Shown here in pieces: positions 1 to 11,870 of a DNA stretch of 64,000 nucleotides. A program made the translations under genes and the position numbers. The notes beneath the pieces were generated by a model that was not told where the DNA came from, ran no database searches, and saw nothing but the letters and a program-made list of their open reading frames with translations. Source of the stretch: Bursaphelenchus xylophilus (taxonomy: Eukaryota > Nematoda > Chromadorea > Rhabditida > Aphelenchoididae); assembly GCA_904066235.2 (NCBI GenBank), contig CAJFCV020000002.1, forward strand, positions 6,758,001 to 6,822,000, in the 5' to 3' direction. Position 1 is the stretch's first letter; each line of letters begins with the position of its first letter.

Positions 1-714
1 CCCATTGCCTTCCGTTTTGTAAGCATTCATAATACTTGCAGGGTCTTTGTTTTGAAGTTGATTGTGATAATGACATTTCTTCGAGTGGATCAACTGTCTA
101 CATACCTGACTCTAAAAAAACAAAGAGTCTGTCAACCCTTTTTCTTATACCTTAAGATTTGAATTGGGCTGTTTCTTCACTTTCTCGTTTAGGCAGAACT
201 GGTCACGGCCCGCCAAGATTGCGACAGATGTAGTTCTACAAAAAATAAAACTTATAAAATAAAAGCATACGCCTTGTAAATGGTCTTGTTCAACTCCTTG
301 ATAACTTGTTTTAACTGGGAATGAGTTCGAGATGCGTAAATCACCTGAGGAAATAACCTGGTCTTCATCAAACCCCCTCTGGGATCTAAAAAATACCAAA
401 ATAAGAGAGACAACACGGATTACCTACCAAACTGCACGCCGGATTGCAAAAGCTCGTCCATCCTCCCGTTGTCCAATTTGAAATTATTCTTTAAGCTTTG
501 AATGTAAGACAACGTCGAAACTAATAGCGACAACGTCTTTCCTGTCCCTGTTGGGCTTTCCAAACAAGCATTTTGCCTCTGAAACACAACCATTATTGTT
601 CGAACCTTGATTTACCGCTTTCAGAGCATTGATCGTCGTTTCCATAAATTTCTTCTGACACTCATAAGGTTCAAAAGGAAATTCCAAGTGTACATCCTGG
701 ATTTTTAACGACAT
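1..714 (-). CDS. rtel-1: RTEL1-type DNA helicase, 5' part (cut by window edge)
   Basis: Superfamily 2 Rad3/XPD-type iron-sulfur helicase, whose family dismantles D-loops and telomeric loops in the nucleus. Five exons fit in phase: 714-616, 578-428, 385-271, 235-151 and 111 to the edge. The start ATG at 714-712 gives MSLKIQDVHLEFPFEPYECQ, the Q-motif start typical of RTEL1. Walker A reads ESPTGTGKT in exon 2, motif Ia reads YASRTHSQL in exon 3, and exons 4-5 carry the LAGRDQFCLN stretch and the first cysteines of the Fe-S region (VCRQLIHSKKCHYHN). The first intron is only 37 bp (615-579), and without removing it the frame is lost just before Walker A. Fe-S, helicase C-terminal and HARP regions lie outside the window. 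FANCJ is the main alternative; the N-terminus and the LAGREQ-like string favour RTEL1. Confidence 0.9.
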
Positions 715-918
715 TAGACTAGTAGAAAAATGTTAATTCACATGTAGATGTACCTATGTGCACAACATGACAAAAGAATTCAAAATTTTTTTATTTATTT
801 TTTGAAAAACTGTTATCCCGCCAAACGCGTTTCGACTATCGATTAGAACAAACCATAATTACGATAAGCTTTCATTGAATTTATGGGACGGTCTAACGCG
901 TTATAACGTATCCTATAA

Positions 919-1097
919 TACTAGTCGCACCGTAAAGTCCTGACACATTTGCACAGTGCGTTTTTGTTTTTCTTTCACGCCCGTCGCGGCAATTCCCCGT
1001 TTTTGCACTAGAGACATGCACTTTCGCGCGAGCCCGCTCCAATTTTCTCGCGCGACACCCACGACAAATGTGTCAGGACTTTATGGTACGAGTAGTA
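919..1097. mobile_element. MITE, family A, copy 1 (ACTAGTCGC terminal inverted repeats)
   Basis: About 179 bp. The left end reads TACTAGTCGCACCGTAAAG and the reverse complement of the right end reads TACTACTCGTACCATAAAG, followed on both sides by TCCTGACACATTTG. The inside carries repeated CGCGCGACA/CGCGACAAA-type words and GCACAGTGC. It has no coding capacity. Copies 2 and 3 lie at 32102-32278 and 63120-63321; copy 2 shares most of the internal sequence. Confidence 0.85.
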
Positions 1098-1479
1098 CTG
1101 TTATTGCATAATGCTTTTTGTAGCTTGAAATTTCTGGGGTTATTTACAGTTTTTGTTTTCCTTGAAGTTTATTTTTTAACCGCTTGTTCCAGCGTTCTAG
1201 CGATGTCTTGAAAGATAATGTCAGCAATGCCAAGTTGCTTGCTCTGGAATTGGCGCCAAATCGAGGGTTCGCAGCTTGTGAACTCCGATCTTTAGACGAC
1301 TGTTCCCTCCTGCTGACCTCACTTTCTTCTTGATGGACAGCCATCTTCATTCCTTTTTGTCTTGCGCAATTCAACATTCAGCAACGCACCATCTGGCGGT
1401 TGCGCAACGAAAAGCCGGAGATTTGCAATCTGTTTTCAACGACAGCGTTCTCTTTCCTGACCTCGAACGGGTTTTTGAG

Positions 1480-2030
1480 GTCATCGGGGGAGGGTGCGTC
1501 GGATCGCGATGAAACTCGTGTTCAGATGGGGTTCGGACGGGCGAGCGAGCGGCGACAAGTCCCTGAGCAGCGAGTGGTCGGGGGGTCTGAGGCGATGCAT
1601 TCGAGCCCCTCTCACTCGCACTCGATGCATGGCAGCGCACTCGAATGAGGTTGGGGTTGAGGCGTCTGTCGCGCGACGCGCATCCATTCGGCCATCGCAC
1701 CGCCCCACCGCATCAGAGAGTGCACGCCAGAAGAAGGGGAGGAGCAGAGAAAGCACTGTCCTTCTTTTCTTTGGTCAGTCGTCGCGTTCGCACTGTTCGG
1801 CGGCGGTCGCGTCCCGTTTCTGCTCTTCATTTTTTTGTCGCTCTGCACCATTTCTTGACAAAATTCGAGGGTTTCCCAGCCCCGAACAGAGGGCATCGGA
1901 TCCGTCGCTCCGCGCTGTACCCGTTTTTTCCTTGGTGATTGTGCGTGTCGCGGCTGTTCTCGTGTCGTGCTCACCGAAAGGCGAATCATCAGTGAAAAAC
2001 GGGTGCCAGGCGGTGCGATCGGGTCGCCGC
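1480..2030. other. GC-rich island of unknown role
   Basis: This block is clearly more GC-rich than its surroundings and rich in CG dinucleotides. Open frames run through it on both strands, as expected for stop-poor GC-rich DNA, but none shows a recognisable domain or a coherent splice structure. It could be a promoter or 5' exon of an unrecognised gene, or inserted DNA. Confidence 0.3.
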
Positions 2031-2977
2031 GACAACAAAACACTTAACCGCCCTTAATTTGGTTTAAATTTGAGACGGATCTTTAGAGGTTTGGCTGTAT
2101 CCGACGTTCCTTGCTACAATTATTCCTGCTAAATTCTAACTCTTTCATCTAATTTATTCTACGGTAACTTATATCATCACTGAAGAGATGAAGCAGCTAC
2201 TTAATTTTCTTAGCTTGGAGTATTATCTAACTTTTTGTACAATATGAGAAAGGAACTGAGCTGTAGTAACAGCCTGCTCGTACAATTCTCTCGTTCGTCC
2301 CCTGGTTGCTGTGGCTATCGACCAGTCACCGGGTTCGAATCGGAGCTTTGAGCGACGCATTGCACAGGGCTTCCTTCCTTTTTTTAGGTTTCTTGGTTAA
2401 GATCCTATTTTTCCGATTTTAATTGGATATTTTTTTTTGCAGACCGGTAATTAGCAAAGCAAGAGTAGATGATGGGTTTTCATAGTGTCTTCTCCGCTCA
2501 AAAGTTGGCATAACTTTGGTACTCTGCCTACCAATGAAGTGACAGTAGTGTGAATCATTTTACAAAGTTTTGCAGAAATCAATAGTGACAAGAGGTCCAC
2601 TCTGTGCTTATTGGATTCACTGTCTCTGGTCGCTGTAATATTTTGGATCTTTAAAGTGGAGTATTTCTGGAGTATTTGTATTTTCCCAAAACATTTCTCA
2701 GATTCATTTTTTGTTTTTGTAGAGCCGACTTTTGGCGGGACATGGCTGACACCTGTTAAAGTCGACGGAAGCACTCAGATCTGTTTGGAAATGTGTTTAT
2801 ACTTTTGGGCTTTGGCCATTACATGACCCTTGTGATCCGGTTTGCTACAGAGTCTGGGAATTGGGCAAATGAAGCCGCTTGTTTACGCGGATGTTTTCAT
2901 TTTAGTTGTGTGATTTCAAGACTAAATTCAAAGCAGATCTTTCGCCGCGGGTTTGAATTTCTCCATTATTCCTTAAA

Positions 2978-3310
2978 CAGGGTGGTTCAGCCGGAGCTTC
3001 CGAACTTATTTCAAGTATTTCTCCACCAATTTCTATAGAATTTATCTCAAATTGAAGCTGAGGCACCCATTTTTAAAATTTTCATTCCAAACCTTGAAGC
3101 CCGAAATCGGTGAAACTTGGAAATTTTTTATACAATGATTTTCATTTGAGTTTCTCGGACTTATTTTTAAAGAAAATATTGTCTTGTCATATTTGGTGGA
3201 CAAAAAATGGGCGCCTCATCTCCAATTTGATACAAATTTAATAGAAATTGGTGCATTATTGGCGGAGAAATACTTGAAATAAGGTTGGAATCTCCGGCTG
3301 GACCACCCCG
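2978..3310. mobile_element. MITE, family B (CAGGGTGG ends)
   Basis: About 333 bp imperfect inverted repeat. The left arm begins CAGGGTGGTTCAGCCGGAG, and the right arm in reverse complement reads CGGGGTGGTCCAGCCGGAG. The arms stay alignable for roughly 110 bp (ATTTCAAGTATTTCTCC in both). The right end abuts TA, consistent with a Tc1/mariner-type TA target. No open frame. A decayed relative lies in a phosphoglucomutase intron (about 48060-48280). Confidence 0.8.
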
Positions 3311-3783
3311 TATAACTTATTCAATTTCTTGATACCCGAGGTGATGCCAACTTGATAGAGATCACCCCATATTAAGAAATGAACGGGCTTTATACAATTT
3401 TTTTGCTTGCAAAAAAAAATGGCGGGAGATTTAAAATCATCTTTGAAAGAAAAACCTTTTAAGGGTCATATCAAATAGATGAGGGGAAAACGGAGAGGGG
3501 CAGACGAAAACAGATTGCATTGTCTCCCGAATTCATAAAACAAGACCTTCGATCAGGTTCAGAAACATTCGTTTTACCCTTTTCTGTTTTGAAGGAGGTT
3601 ATCGATTACCAGTATAGGGTATACTTACTTTCTTTGGTGACCTCTGGTACTGATAACTGGCTCCTTCCGGTGTCTGCTTTCTTGAATTTGTGTTTGCTCA
3701 AAGTTGATGCTTGTTTTATGACTAATGTATTCGCATGGAATTTGTTACAATGCTGATAAGTAAAGTGATTCAATTATTTTAGG

Positions 3784-4496
3784 ATGCGTCTTCTTTCCGT
3801 AATCCTTTTTCTGCTGACTATAAGTACAGTATTCTCATTGGAATGTTACACTGGTTTTTCTGTGATTAGAGGCAGATCAGTGGGCTCGAATACAGAGACT
3901 TGTAAGAAATCGTCGGATCAGTGTTACAAGATGTCTTTGGAAGTAAATGCGGCTTCCAAAGTAAAGTTGGCGGGCTGTTCCACAGTCAGATGTATGGTGA
4001 GTATGGTCGGACTAATGTGTTGTTTCAACATTTCCTGTCTGTTTGTGTTGTTTCGTGCTGTAATTTGGCCGGCGATCCTTTCGCAAACGGAATTTGGAAC
4101 CGTTGCCTATATGGGGAGTTTACTGAGTTACCGTTAACCATAAGTCGCTTCAAAATACCACCAAAGTAATCATCGGGTTGTCTTTTACTGGTCCAATATT
4201 CAAGGTAATTGTAAATACGAGTCTTGCAATTTCTAACTGGTGGATATAATCTCAGCTTTTTGTGTAGATATTGTTGTTGTATGTTCAAAATAAACGTTGG
4301 CCTCATCAGTTGAGTTGAAGACGTGTTTTGGTTATAGGTGGCAAAGAATACATGCACATCAGCACCTCTTAATGGAAAGATGGGTACCATCTGCTGTTGT
4401 TCGGGCGATTTGTGTAACGCAAACCAGCCCAAGTCTACTGGTGACAAGATGGTATCTCTTCTAAATGGAGTAATCGCTGGGAAAAACGGTGGATAA
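3784..4496 (+). CDS. Secreted Ly-6/three-finger-like cysteine-rich protein
   Basis: Two exons, 3784-3996 and 4338-4496, joined in phase 0 (GTGAGT donor, TTATAG acceptor), give 123 aa. Residues 1-18 (MRLLSVILFLLTISTVFS) are a signal peptide. The mature part has the nematode Ly-6-like spacing: ECYTG near the start, ETCKKSSDQCYK, AGCSTVRCM at the exon end, then CTSAPL and the closing CCCSGDLCNA, a CCxxDxCN-type signature of the LU/three-finger fold. These proteins are secreted or membrane-tethered; the specific role is unknown. The C-terminal tail (about 30 aa) is not clearly hydrophobic, so a GPI anchor is uncertain. The antisense frame at 4025-4447 is a shadow of exon 2. The gene ends facing the 3' end of the tryptophan hydroxylase gene about 150 bp away. 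Confidence 0.82.
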
Positions 4497-4648
4497 AACT
4501 GAGAATTACATCGATTCTTGTTCTTGCCACATTTCCTAAACTTCCGTTTGCCATTAATAACTCTGTAAAAATCTACAATAAAAAGTTTTGTTTACTCTCA
4601 GATCTATTATAGTCCAAACTTTTAAACTACTGCAAAGTAAAATTTCCT

Positions 4649-6606
4649 TCAAAGAATATTGCGTAGAGAGCCAGCTAAAAGGTTAATATCGGAGCGAAGA
4701 GAGTTAACTGCCAGCATGATGGATCTCTTATTGTTGAGAACTTCGATGGATTCTGTATATGGATTGTATCGGACGACGAAAGGACGATTCATGCTGTTCG
4801 TAAAAGTACTGAAAACAACTTGAAGAATTAATTTCTAAACATACCGAAGTTTTTGCTGAACCTCATCAAAACTCCGCGTAAAGAAGTAATTGTCTTGGAA
4901 AGTTGTGATGAGACATTCTTGTTGGACTACTCGGTCCGGGTCGAATCGGAGAATCTTCTCTTGAGCTTCCACGGCATGCTAAAGAAGTCGGTAATTGGTT
5001 TCCCAAACATACCACCAGTTCTCCGGCACTTGAAAGTAAACCGGCGCCATAAATCTTGTATCCAATCTCATCTGGCTTCTTCTTATCCACTGTGCATAAT
5101 CCGAATTCGATGGAAAAGAAGTAAAGCTAAAAATTGGTGGTTAATGGAATAGATCGCCATGTCCTTTAAGGCGTTGTATTAACTATGCTGTCGTCATCGT
5201 TGCTTCTTACCGTCGCTAGTTTTTTAAGATCCTCTTCTGAAGCTCCCAGGGATGCCAATCCAAGTTCCTGGGAAAACTGAGCGAACTCAGGATCGGCAAA
5301 CAAAGCCATGTGCCCCATGAGTTCGTGGACCGTATCCCTAGAAAAGATTTGAACATCTTCTTAACAATACTTACGGTTCTGGAGTGTAAAAAGGGTCAGC
5401 ATGATGTCGAAGATACTGAGTACAATTAAATACTCGGAAAGCCAACCCAGCCAAGAAATCCCGCGCAGATAAATAACCTGCCACAGGACGAATTCTGAAT
5501 CCGGTCTTTTCTAAGAAGGTTGTTCAAAATTGTTTTAAATACCTTTCAGAAAATTGCTGACATCTTCGAGTTGTGGGATGTTGTTTTCAGAGTATCCGCA
5601 ATACTTTTCGAGCAATTCAAAATTCTCGAGGAACTCTTTGCAGGCATGTTTCAAGTGAAGTTCTCGGAGTCGACGGTAGATAACACCCCTGGAACGAAGA
5701 ATACTTTTGAATACCCCAACTTACCATGTCTTTATTTCCGCGTCCGTGTAGGTTATGCGTGGAATTGGATCACCCCTAGAAAACCGATAATTTTGAATAG
5801 ATCCTTACTGTCTATAATTGAGTGCTATTTCGGCAAACATCATCCGACGTTTCCGGTATTCCTCGTCTTTGAATCCCTGAAATGATTAATTCGGAGGCTG
5901 CCCAGATATTTTTGAATCGCGTAAAATAACCCACTGGGTGATCGGCATCCAACCCCCCGGCCCCATACATGATCACTCGTTTCCCACTGATATCCAGATC
6001 CTTGATCGCTTTCGGAAACCAAGGACACCCCGAGAGAGCATCTTCTGAGCCAGGATCTCTGAATTCTTCAGCTCCTAAAGGTATCTCCGTTCTCGAAACT
6101 TCATGGACAACATATCCCTTGGCTTTTAACTGTGCTGTTACGGAATCGGGTGGAAGATGACCGGGAACTTCAACTTCTACGAACACTTCCAAATCATCGT
6201 GGATACCATGCTTCGGGTCCCTACTTTCAATATGTTTTACCGAGACCTCCACGGGAAGAAGGGCTAGGATTTTGGAGATGGATTCAGAAGTTTTCTTGGT
6301 TGTTATAATCATGGCCAAAAATAAAATCCCGTTTTCATCAGCAACTTCCTCAATTGTCTTTTGATGCTAAATTAAAGTTATTTCAGAGTCCAAGGAAGTG
6401 ATTACCTTGAGTTCTTTAGCTTCTTCCTCGGATACAAAGGGTACTCCCACTGATCCACTCCGGCGAAACCTTCTTTTGACATCTTCTAATCTTTTCTCAT
6501 CACTACTAACAATATAGTACAACAAGCACCTGACTTACATATTATTATTTTTAACTTCTTGGTCTATTCCTTGATTGTAATACACAAACTTCATAGTCGA
6601 AGCCAT
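4649..6606 (-). CDS. tph-1: Tryptophan 5-hydroxylase (serotonin biosynthesis)
   Basis: Pterin- and iron-dependent aromatic amino acid hydroxylase that turns tryptophan into 5-hydroxytryptophan, the rate-limiting step of serotonin synthesis. Eleven exons fit in phase and give 509 aa: 6606-6539, 6502-6406, 6366-5935, 5876-5809, 5775-5725, 5688-5543, 5510-5375, 5337-5211, 5126-5016, 4978-4845, 4808-4649. An N-terminal regulatory (ACT-like) region holds about residues 55-150. The catalytic domain starts at [12 protein letters not shown] and [17 protein letters not shown]. The iron ligands are visible as [14 protein letters not shown] (two His) and FFSIEFGLC (Glu), and the active-site wall as [37 protein letters not shown] and [12 protein letters not shown] match tryptophan hydroxylase better than tyrosine or phenylalanine hydroxylase. 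Expected in serotonergic neurons. An open frame extends upstream of the chosen ATG, so a longer N-terminus is possible. Confidence 0.93.
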
Positions 6607-7932
6607 TTCCAAAGACCTGAGAATGAAGAACAGGGAGTTGCAGTGTTCTGAAATGGGCCAAGAGTCGGTCGGTCGGTATTTGAAGACGAAGCCGAAGAAC
6701 CTTCTCAACGGAAACCGCATAAGTAATCACCACTTCCACCCACATCACTTCAGAAAACCGATATTGTTTCTCCTTTTGGGATCTTAATCTATGCACAACG
6801 AACATCGGAAATCCAATCCCTGCTCAGCAATACTAATGTGGGATGTTACCGCTAATCCTTTATTATAAGAAAGTTCTAGGGAACTTGAAAAGTCGGACTT
6901 TTTCCATGAGAACGTGCAATGTAAAAAAATACGGTACTCAAGAGCGTAAAAAAAGAGGGCAAAAATAAAGCATGGCCGTGAAATTTTTTCTTATTGTTAG
7001 ACATGAGAACGAAAGTTTTTAGGTTCAACCTTCTTTGACACTGCTTTCCAGCATTGTTTCAAGGCGTTGAAGCGAAAATGACAAAGTGCAATATGTAAAG
7101 AACTACAATGTCAATCGTTAATTTAGTCTAAATTAAAATAGTAAAAAATAGAGATATCATTTATGATACAGAGCAACCGTGAAAAAATAGCAGAAAATTA
7201 TTAAGTAACCTCAGGGCAAAAACGATTTTTGGATGGGCTCGCGTCAGACGGCCATTAAAAAGGACAAATGACGATTTTGGGAATTTGAAAACAGGAATTC
7301 TAATTTGTGCAATAAAACATGGGAATGACTAGACTCCTTGGATCCCGGCTTTAAATACAATAGCCTGATTTATAGCCTAGTAATTTCCAAGTCATCGTGT
7401 ATTCGGGATGGCCTCGTGGCCGACCAATTTTAAAATAAGTTGCCTAATATGGACTCTTACAAATCAATCCGTGCACCACAGCTATTTTTTGCGACCTCTG
7501 CGGTTTTGCGCTTGCTTACACATAACGCTGTTCTTCTGAAGTTCTGATCTAGCTTTCAGCATTTCCACGAAGCTTTCTTTTCATTGCCACTCCATTAAAC
7601 CGATTTTTTTCCTTAATTTTATTCAAAACAATCTTTTATAAACCGGAATAATAATATTGACGACGTACTTTAGAGAAGACCTTACAAGATGTGATAAAAT
7701 TTTTTGGAATTCATAACCGTAATAGTAACCTTTCAAAGAGTAATTCGGCGAGTATATTTTGAGTTTTATTTCATCTGGTAAACCTACTGAAGAGCTTTCT
7801 GATCATCTACAAGTCCTATGAAGACAAGACAACAACCTCACCGAGTGTTTCAAACTTTGTACAAAAACCTCGAAAACAGGGATAATGTAGCCAAAAGAAT
7901 GACAAAACTTATGTAGCCATACAGTTAGTCAT
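6607..7932. promoter_or_regulatory. Upstream region of tph-1 / downstream of jun
   Basis: About 1.3 kb without a credible gene. It must hold the tph-1 promoter and the 3' UTR of the jun gene. I see no strong core-promoter motif or repeat to single out. Confidence 0.4.
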
Positions 7933-9752
7933 CTACATGTTCATGTCATGCTGAAGTGGAGGACTTCTGTACCAATGTGGCAGTTCAAAGGCACATCCAT
8001 TCTGCCGGTGTTGTTCAACAAGTTTGGTGAGGTCATCTACTCGATTCCTCATGAACTCGGACCGGGTGAGTAGATGCACATTCTTTTCCCGTTCGGCTTG
8101 TAATTGCAGTTCTAATTCTTGAATACGTTCCAGTTTCCGTTGACGGCATTTGGAAGCGGCCATGCGGTTTCGGGCTCTTTTTCTTTCCAGTTTTCGACGT
8201 TCTTGTTCTTCCAAATCAAGACTAAAAAGACAAATCTAATGTAAGAAAAAGAAACAAGGGTTTTAATCTTTTTTTAGTTAAAACCTACAATCCATACCGT
8301 CTGACGCCCATAACTAATAACACTTATTTGACCCGAAGACAACCTCTGCCCTAATACAAGAAAATCTTTTAAAATGACCGGAGTTAAGAAAAGAGCTGCA
8401 CCCTGAACAACTGCATGAGTAATATCGCGGGAACCTCGCTCTTTCCTCTTCTCGTTCGAATCCCTGAATCGGGGAAGAAAACGGTGTAGGGTGACGTAAT
8501 CATGATTCTGAGTCATATCCAGCGAAAAAATATGAATCAAGTTGTTAAACAAGGTATTGTGGGGATCTAGCCTTTTAAACTACTTGGAAAGTGTTTGCTT
8601 TAATTATTCTTGGTTCCTCTCAAAGTTTAGAATACGACGGAAATCCTCACCCTTCACTCTGTCCAAATCCCATGAGTTCATTTGAGGTTGAAGGGACCCC
8701 ATTCAGATGCCGTTGAGGTCCTCCTGCTTGATGTCTTTGTTGGGGGATGGGACTTTGATGAACATGACCACCATAACTGTTCATTGCTGCTGCCGCGGCA
8801 AGAGTTGAGACGGCCACAGAGAGTTGAGGGTCAGATTTGGTCTGGGAAGTTGATGTGGACATAGGGTACCCATTAGATTGAGGATGCTGGGAAACTGGAA
8901 CCTGAGGATGGGATTGTGGTGGGAGATGGTTGGCAGGGATCAGATTGTTGGGATGGTGGCCAATAAAGTTACTGAATCCACTCAGATCACTTTGTTGAAA
9001 AATATCCATGTAACTGAAACAAACATGTTAAGAGTTTGCACTTGCATATTCCAAAATCCCTATTTTTATGACGACTAAATAATGCCGCAACTTTTTTCAG
9101 TAAAAAATATCATTAAACGAAGCATTGTTCAGGTTACACGGTATGCACCATTAACACTTGTTCGGCTAACATACAGTATCCTCTATCTACGATTTCGTCA
9201 TTTCTTTCTCTCAGCGCTCTCCAGAACTAGTTATGTCTCGCAAAAAGAATTCGCGTAGGGTGCGAATACTTTACTCGATCAAATGACTCATCTTTGTTTG
9301 CTCAGGTTAGTCGTTCTATTATCCGTTTAATATCAGAACAAATAACCTACTCTGAGGCCAAGGTGTGTTATACTAGATAAGAAGACAAGAAGGCGGAAGT
9401 GGGTGATAAGTAATGACTCATCGGACATGTTTTTAAAGTTTGAAATAAACTGAAGATAGGTGACGTTGCAAATCAGTTTTGGCATTGATAAAAGAAGATA
9501 AGACACCTAAACATGGGAGGAATAAGCTGAAAGACCGTACTTTTGACTGTCGCTGTCCCACTCGAAGTCGAAGCTCTCCTGACCTCGGCCTTTCTCCATG
9601 GGCCTGGGATCGTCTGGCAGAAAGGTTGGACTGAATTGCTCTTGGCTTGGGAGGGGCTGCTGGACCGTTTGTTCCCCTCCACTCCACGTGGGGGTCGATG
9701 AATAATAGTGACGGTGATTATGCGAGTTAAAGTGCGCAACCATCAGATCCAT
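7933..9752 (-). CDS. jun-1: Jun/AP-1 bZIP transcription factor, short isoform
   Basis: Nuclear AP-1 subunit that binds TGA(C/G)TCA as a homo- or heterodimer. The short form uses exons 9752-9541, 9013-8651 and 8221-7933; phases agree and give 287 aa. The last exon carries the basic region RKLERKRARNRMAASKCRQR, including the NxxAAxxCR DNA-contact signature, followed by a leucine zipper (IQELELQLQAEREKNVHLLT...) ending HDMNM. The middle exon is rich in Gln, Pro and Ser, as in Jun activation regions. The first exon (starting MDLMVAHFN) is private to this form. Another ATG lies at the start of the middle exon (MDIFQQSDLSGF). This form lacks the delta/JNK-docking segment encoded at 14.4-16.2 kb. 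Fos is less likely because LDLEEQERRKLERKR and the zipper match Jun. Confidence 0.9.
9284..9290. promoter_or_regulatory. AP-1 consensus TGACTCA in jun intron/promoter
   Basis: Exact heptamer about 460 bp inside the first intron of the short isoform. One of eight TGASTCA matches noted between 9.2 and 25.3 kb. Confidence 0.4.
9414..9420. promoter_or_regulatory. AP-1 consensus TGACTCA
   Basis: Exact heptamer 130 bp from the previous one, just 3' of the short-form first exon and within its intron. Confidence 0.4.
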
Positions 9753-10463
9753 AGAGAAAAAGGGGGTGGGGTCTGAGGCGAAAGAGTGAACGGATTTGGA
9801 GCTAAACCTAGACTAAAATCTTCCGTATTTAAATTTAAATTATCAACACGATCCGACACGCTGACGACCGGCTAAATGTTGCGTTATAGCAGACAAAAGA
9901 GGCGGCATTTTCTCTTTGATCCAGTGAAGGGACATGTTTTTATAAAAGCCAATATACATTCGACCTGTGAAAAGACAAACATCTCTGCTGATTACGATTT
10001 GATAAGCTCGCTAAATTCCAAGATTAATTTGGCGGTATCTAAAACAAAGGCCGAACGAGTGTACTGTTATAGTTAGAAGGACATTGAAAACAGGTCATCA
10101 TTCAAATCAAATCAGTAAATTTAATCTCTTAATACAAAATAATGTCACTAGACTAAGGTTGATAGAGTTCATATTACAATGTTAGATCTCTACCAAAAAA
10201 TTGCGACCAAAGCAAAGTTACAAAGCTTTTTTGAATAAAAAGTCTAACCTTTAACTGCGAAAAATTCGATTAACATTAGCACATTACAAAAACCGAGATT
10301 CCTACAAAAGATCCCCATACCAATGTCCATAAGAGGGAATGGGCGTCCTTTCAAGGCCCATTGCCTTCTCCGGGCTCACTAAATCTACTACAATATAAAT
10401 AAATTCCCCCAATCAAGGAAAAACTTCCTAAGGCAATGCACAAAATGCTCTCTTTGAAAACGA

Positions 10464-10470
10464 TGACTCA
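10464..10470. promoter_or_regulatory. AP-1 consensus TGACTCA
   Basis: Exact heptamer about 0.7 kb upstream of the short-isoform start codon; within an intron of the long form. Confidence 0.35.
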
Positions 10471-11863
10471 ATTTTCCTGGCTTAGCAAAGTTTTTATTTG
10501 ATTTCGGGTCTTGTAGGGGGTACAGTACTCCCGCTGATAAGAAGTTCAAAACTAAAAGTATTCTACAAACGATTGGTTTATAAGTGATCTAGCATTGTTA
10601 GACAGGAAATCGAAGATACCGTGTCATAAACACCTGAGGCATTACGCAATACCCAGGCGAGAACAATATCTAATGGCGCCATCAAGGAACTTTCAGCACT
10701 TCTCGTGCTTGATGTGCAGAAAAGCCGCTCCTTGCTCACATAAATCCGTTCCTCGGAATTAACGCAAAATTCATAATGAATCTCCCAAATCCTCCGGAGA
10801 ATACGCAGAAGATTATCTCTACAACAATATCCGAGGACTACTTGAAATTCGAATTAGAAGTATTGGCGACAAAAAGAAGGTCCCAAAGAAACGCAACTTA
10901 AGGGGCGGAGAGTTGGAGACATCCATTAGGCGATCGACAAAGAAAAACGATTCGAAAAAAGATCTCAAGTCAGGGTTTGCGAGAAAGGAAGAATTCACGC
11001 CAATTTATATTCTTCTTACAAAAAACAGGGGTGCCACCGGGCCTGAGAAACTTTGAAACGGGTTGGGCCGCGCTTGGGCTCAATTATATCTACATATATC
11101 ATTCTGGCCCGGCTAAACAAAACAAGTTTAAGCCAAGTGTTCACCTGGTATTGTGTCAACTCTGACCTATACGATCATGTTGATGGTAACACATGAGGAA
11201 CTAGAAAATACTTGGCTGAAGCAATTGGCCGATGTTCAGGGGGATTCTCCAGCAACCCAAAATTTCCAGGATATCAGTTTTTCCTTGAATGACGTATATA
11301 ATTTGGATGAGAGTAATATGGTTTGCATATAAGGTTTGATGTGGGCTTCCTCAGGTCTTACGTGTGTTTTTTTGAAAAGGGGGTGAAAGGTAGCGTTACA
11401 AAACGTCTTAAAAGACTAGAGTAATGCCACATCAACTCCTTACGTGGCCTTCCAAATAGAACGGCCGCGTAAAAGACTGATCGTTGTAATCGCCTCAGGA
11501 AAAAACATAACTTTAAGGAAAGGTAGAAAAATTACAAAAACAACTTGAGGATCTGGCCAAAACTTCGAAGAGAAGAAAAAAGATTGGGTGATTGAGGCCT
11601 TTTAAAGTCTCCAAAAAACATCTAAAACGCCCGTCTCCTAATATCTCGGAGGCATCAAAATTCGAAGCAGATGCGCCCAGTTTTTTGGCCGAACCCAATT
11701 TGAATAATAATATCTGATTTGGGGGAAATTCACATCTGGAAAGAATGTAATCAAAGCTCGCCGGGCTCCAAGGCGATCATGTTATAAACTTTTACAAACT
11801 TCAAAATTCATTTCTCTTTGTCTGCAAAACTTTTTAAAAGTCAATTTATTTATTTGCAGCGGG

Positions 11864-11870
11864 TGAGTCA
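11864..11870. promoter_or_regulatory. AP-1 consensus TGAGTCA
   Basis: Exact heptamer about 2.1 kb upstream of the short-isoform start. Confidence 0.3.

Larger units (their letters stand above)
715..3783. other. Intergenic DNA between rtel-1 and the Ly-6-like gene
   Basis: No convincing gene. It contains one MITE (about 919-1097), a GC-rich stretch at about 1480-2030 with open frames on both strands but no recognisable protein, and a second inverted-repeat element (about 2978-3310). An isolated B-box-like string GGTTCGAATC near 2333 has no matching tRNA body. The rtel-1 promoter should lie in the first few hundred bases. Confidence 0.5.

Noticed and set aside
1144..1377. Minus-strand frame (77 codons) near MITE copy 1
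   Set aside because: No signal, domain or splice context that distinguishes it from chance.
2290..2360. Possible tRNA at GGTTCGAATC
   Set aside because: Only the B-box is convincing. No A-box at the right spacing and no pairing acceptor stem.
4025..4447. Long minus-strand open frame (about 140 codons)
   Set aside because: It is antisense to the second exon of the Ly-6-like gene. That exon supplies a clear CCxxDxCN signature in the plus strand and fits the splice phase.
8451..8464. GTTCGAATCCC string resembling a tRNA B box
   Set aside because: No A box and no tRNA stem; it is in a jun intron.
8274..8552. Minus-strand 92-codon frame between jun exons
   Set aside because: Lies within the jun intron (8222-8650) on the same strand, begins and ends without splice phase to fit jun, and shows no homology.
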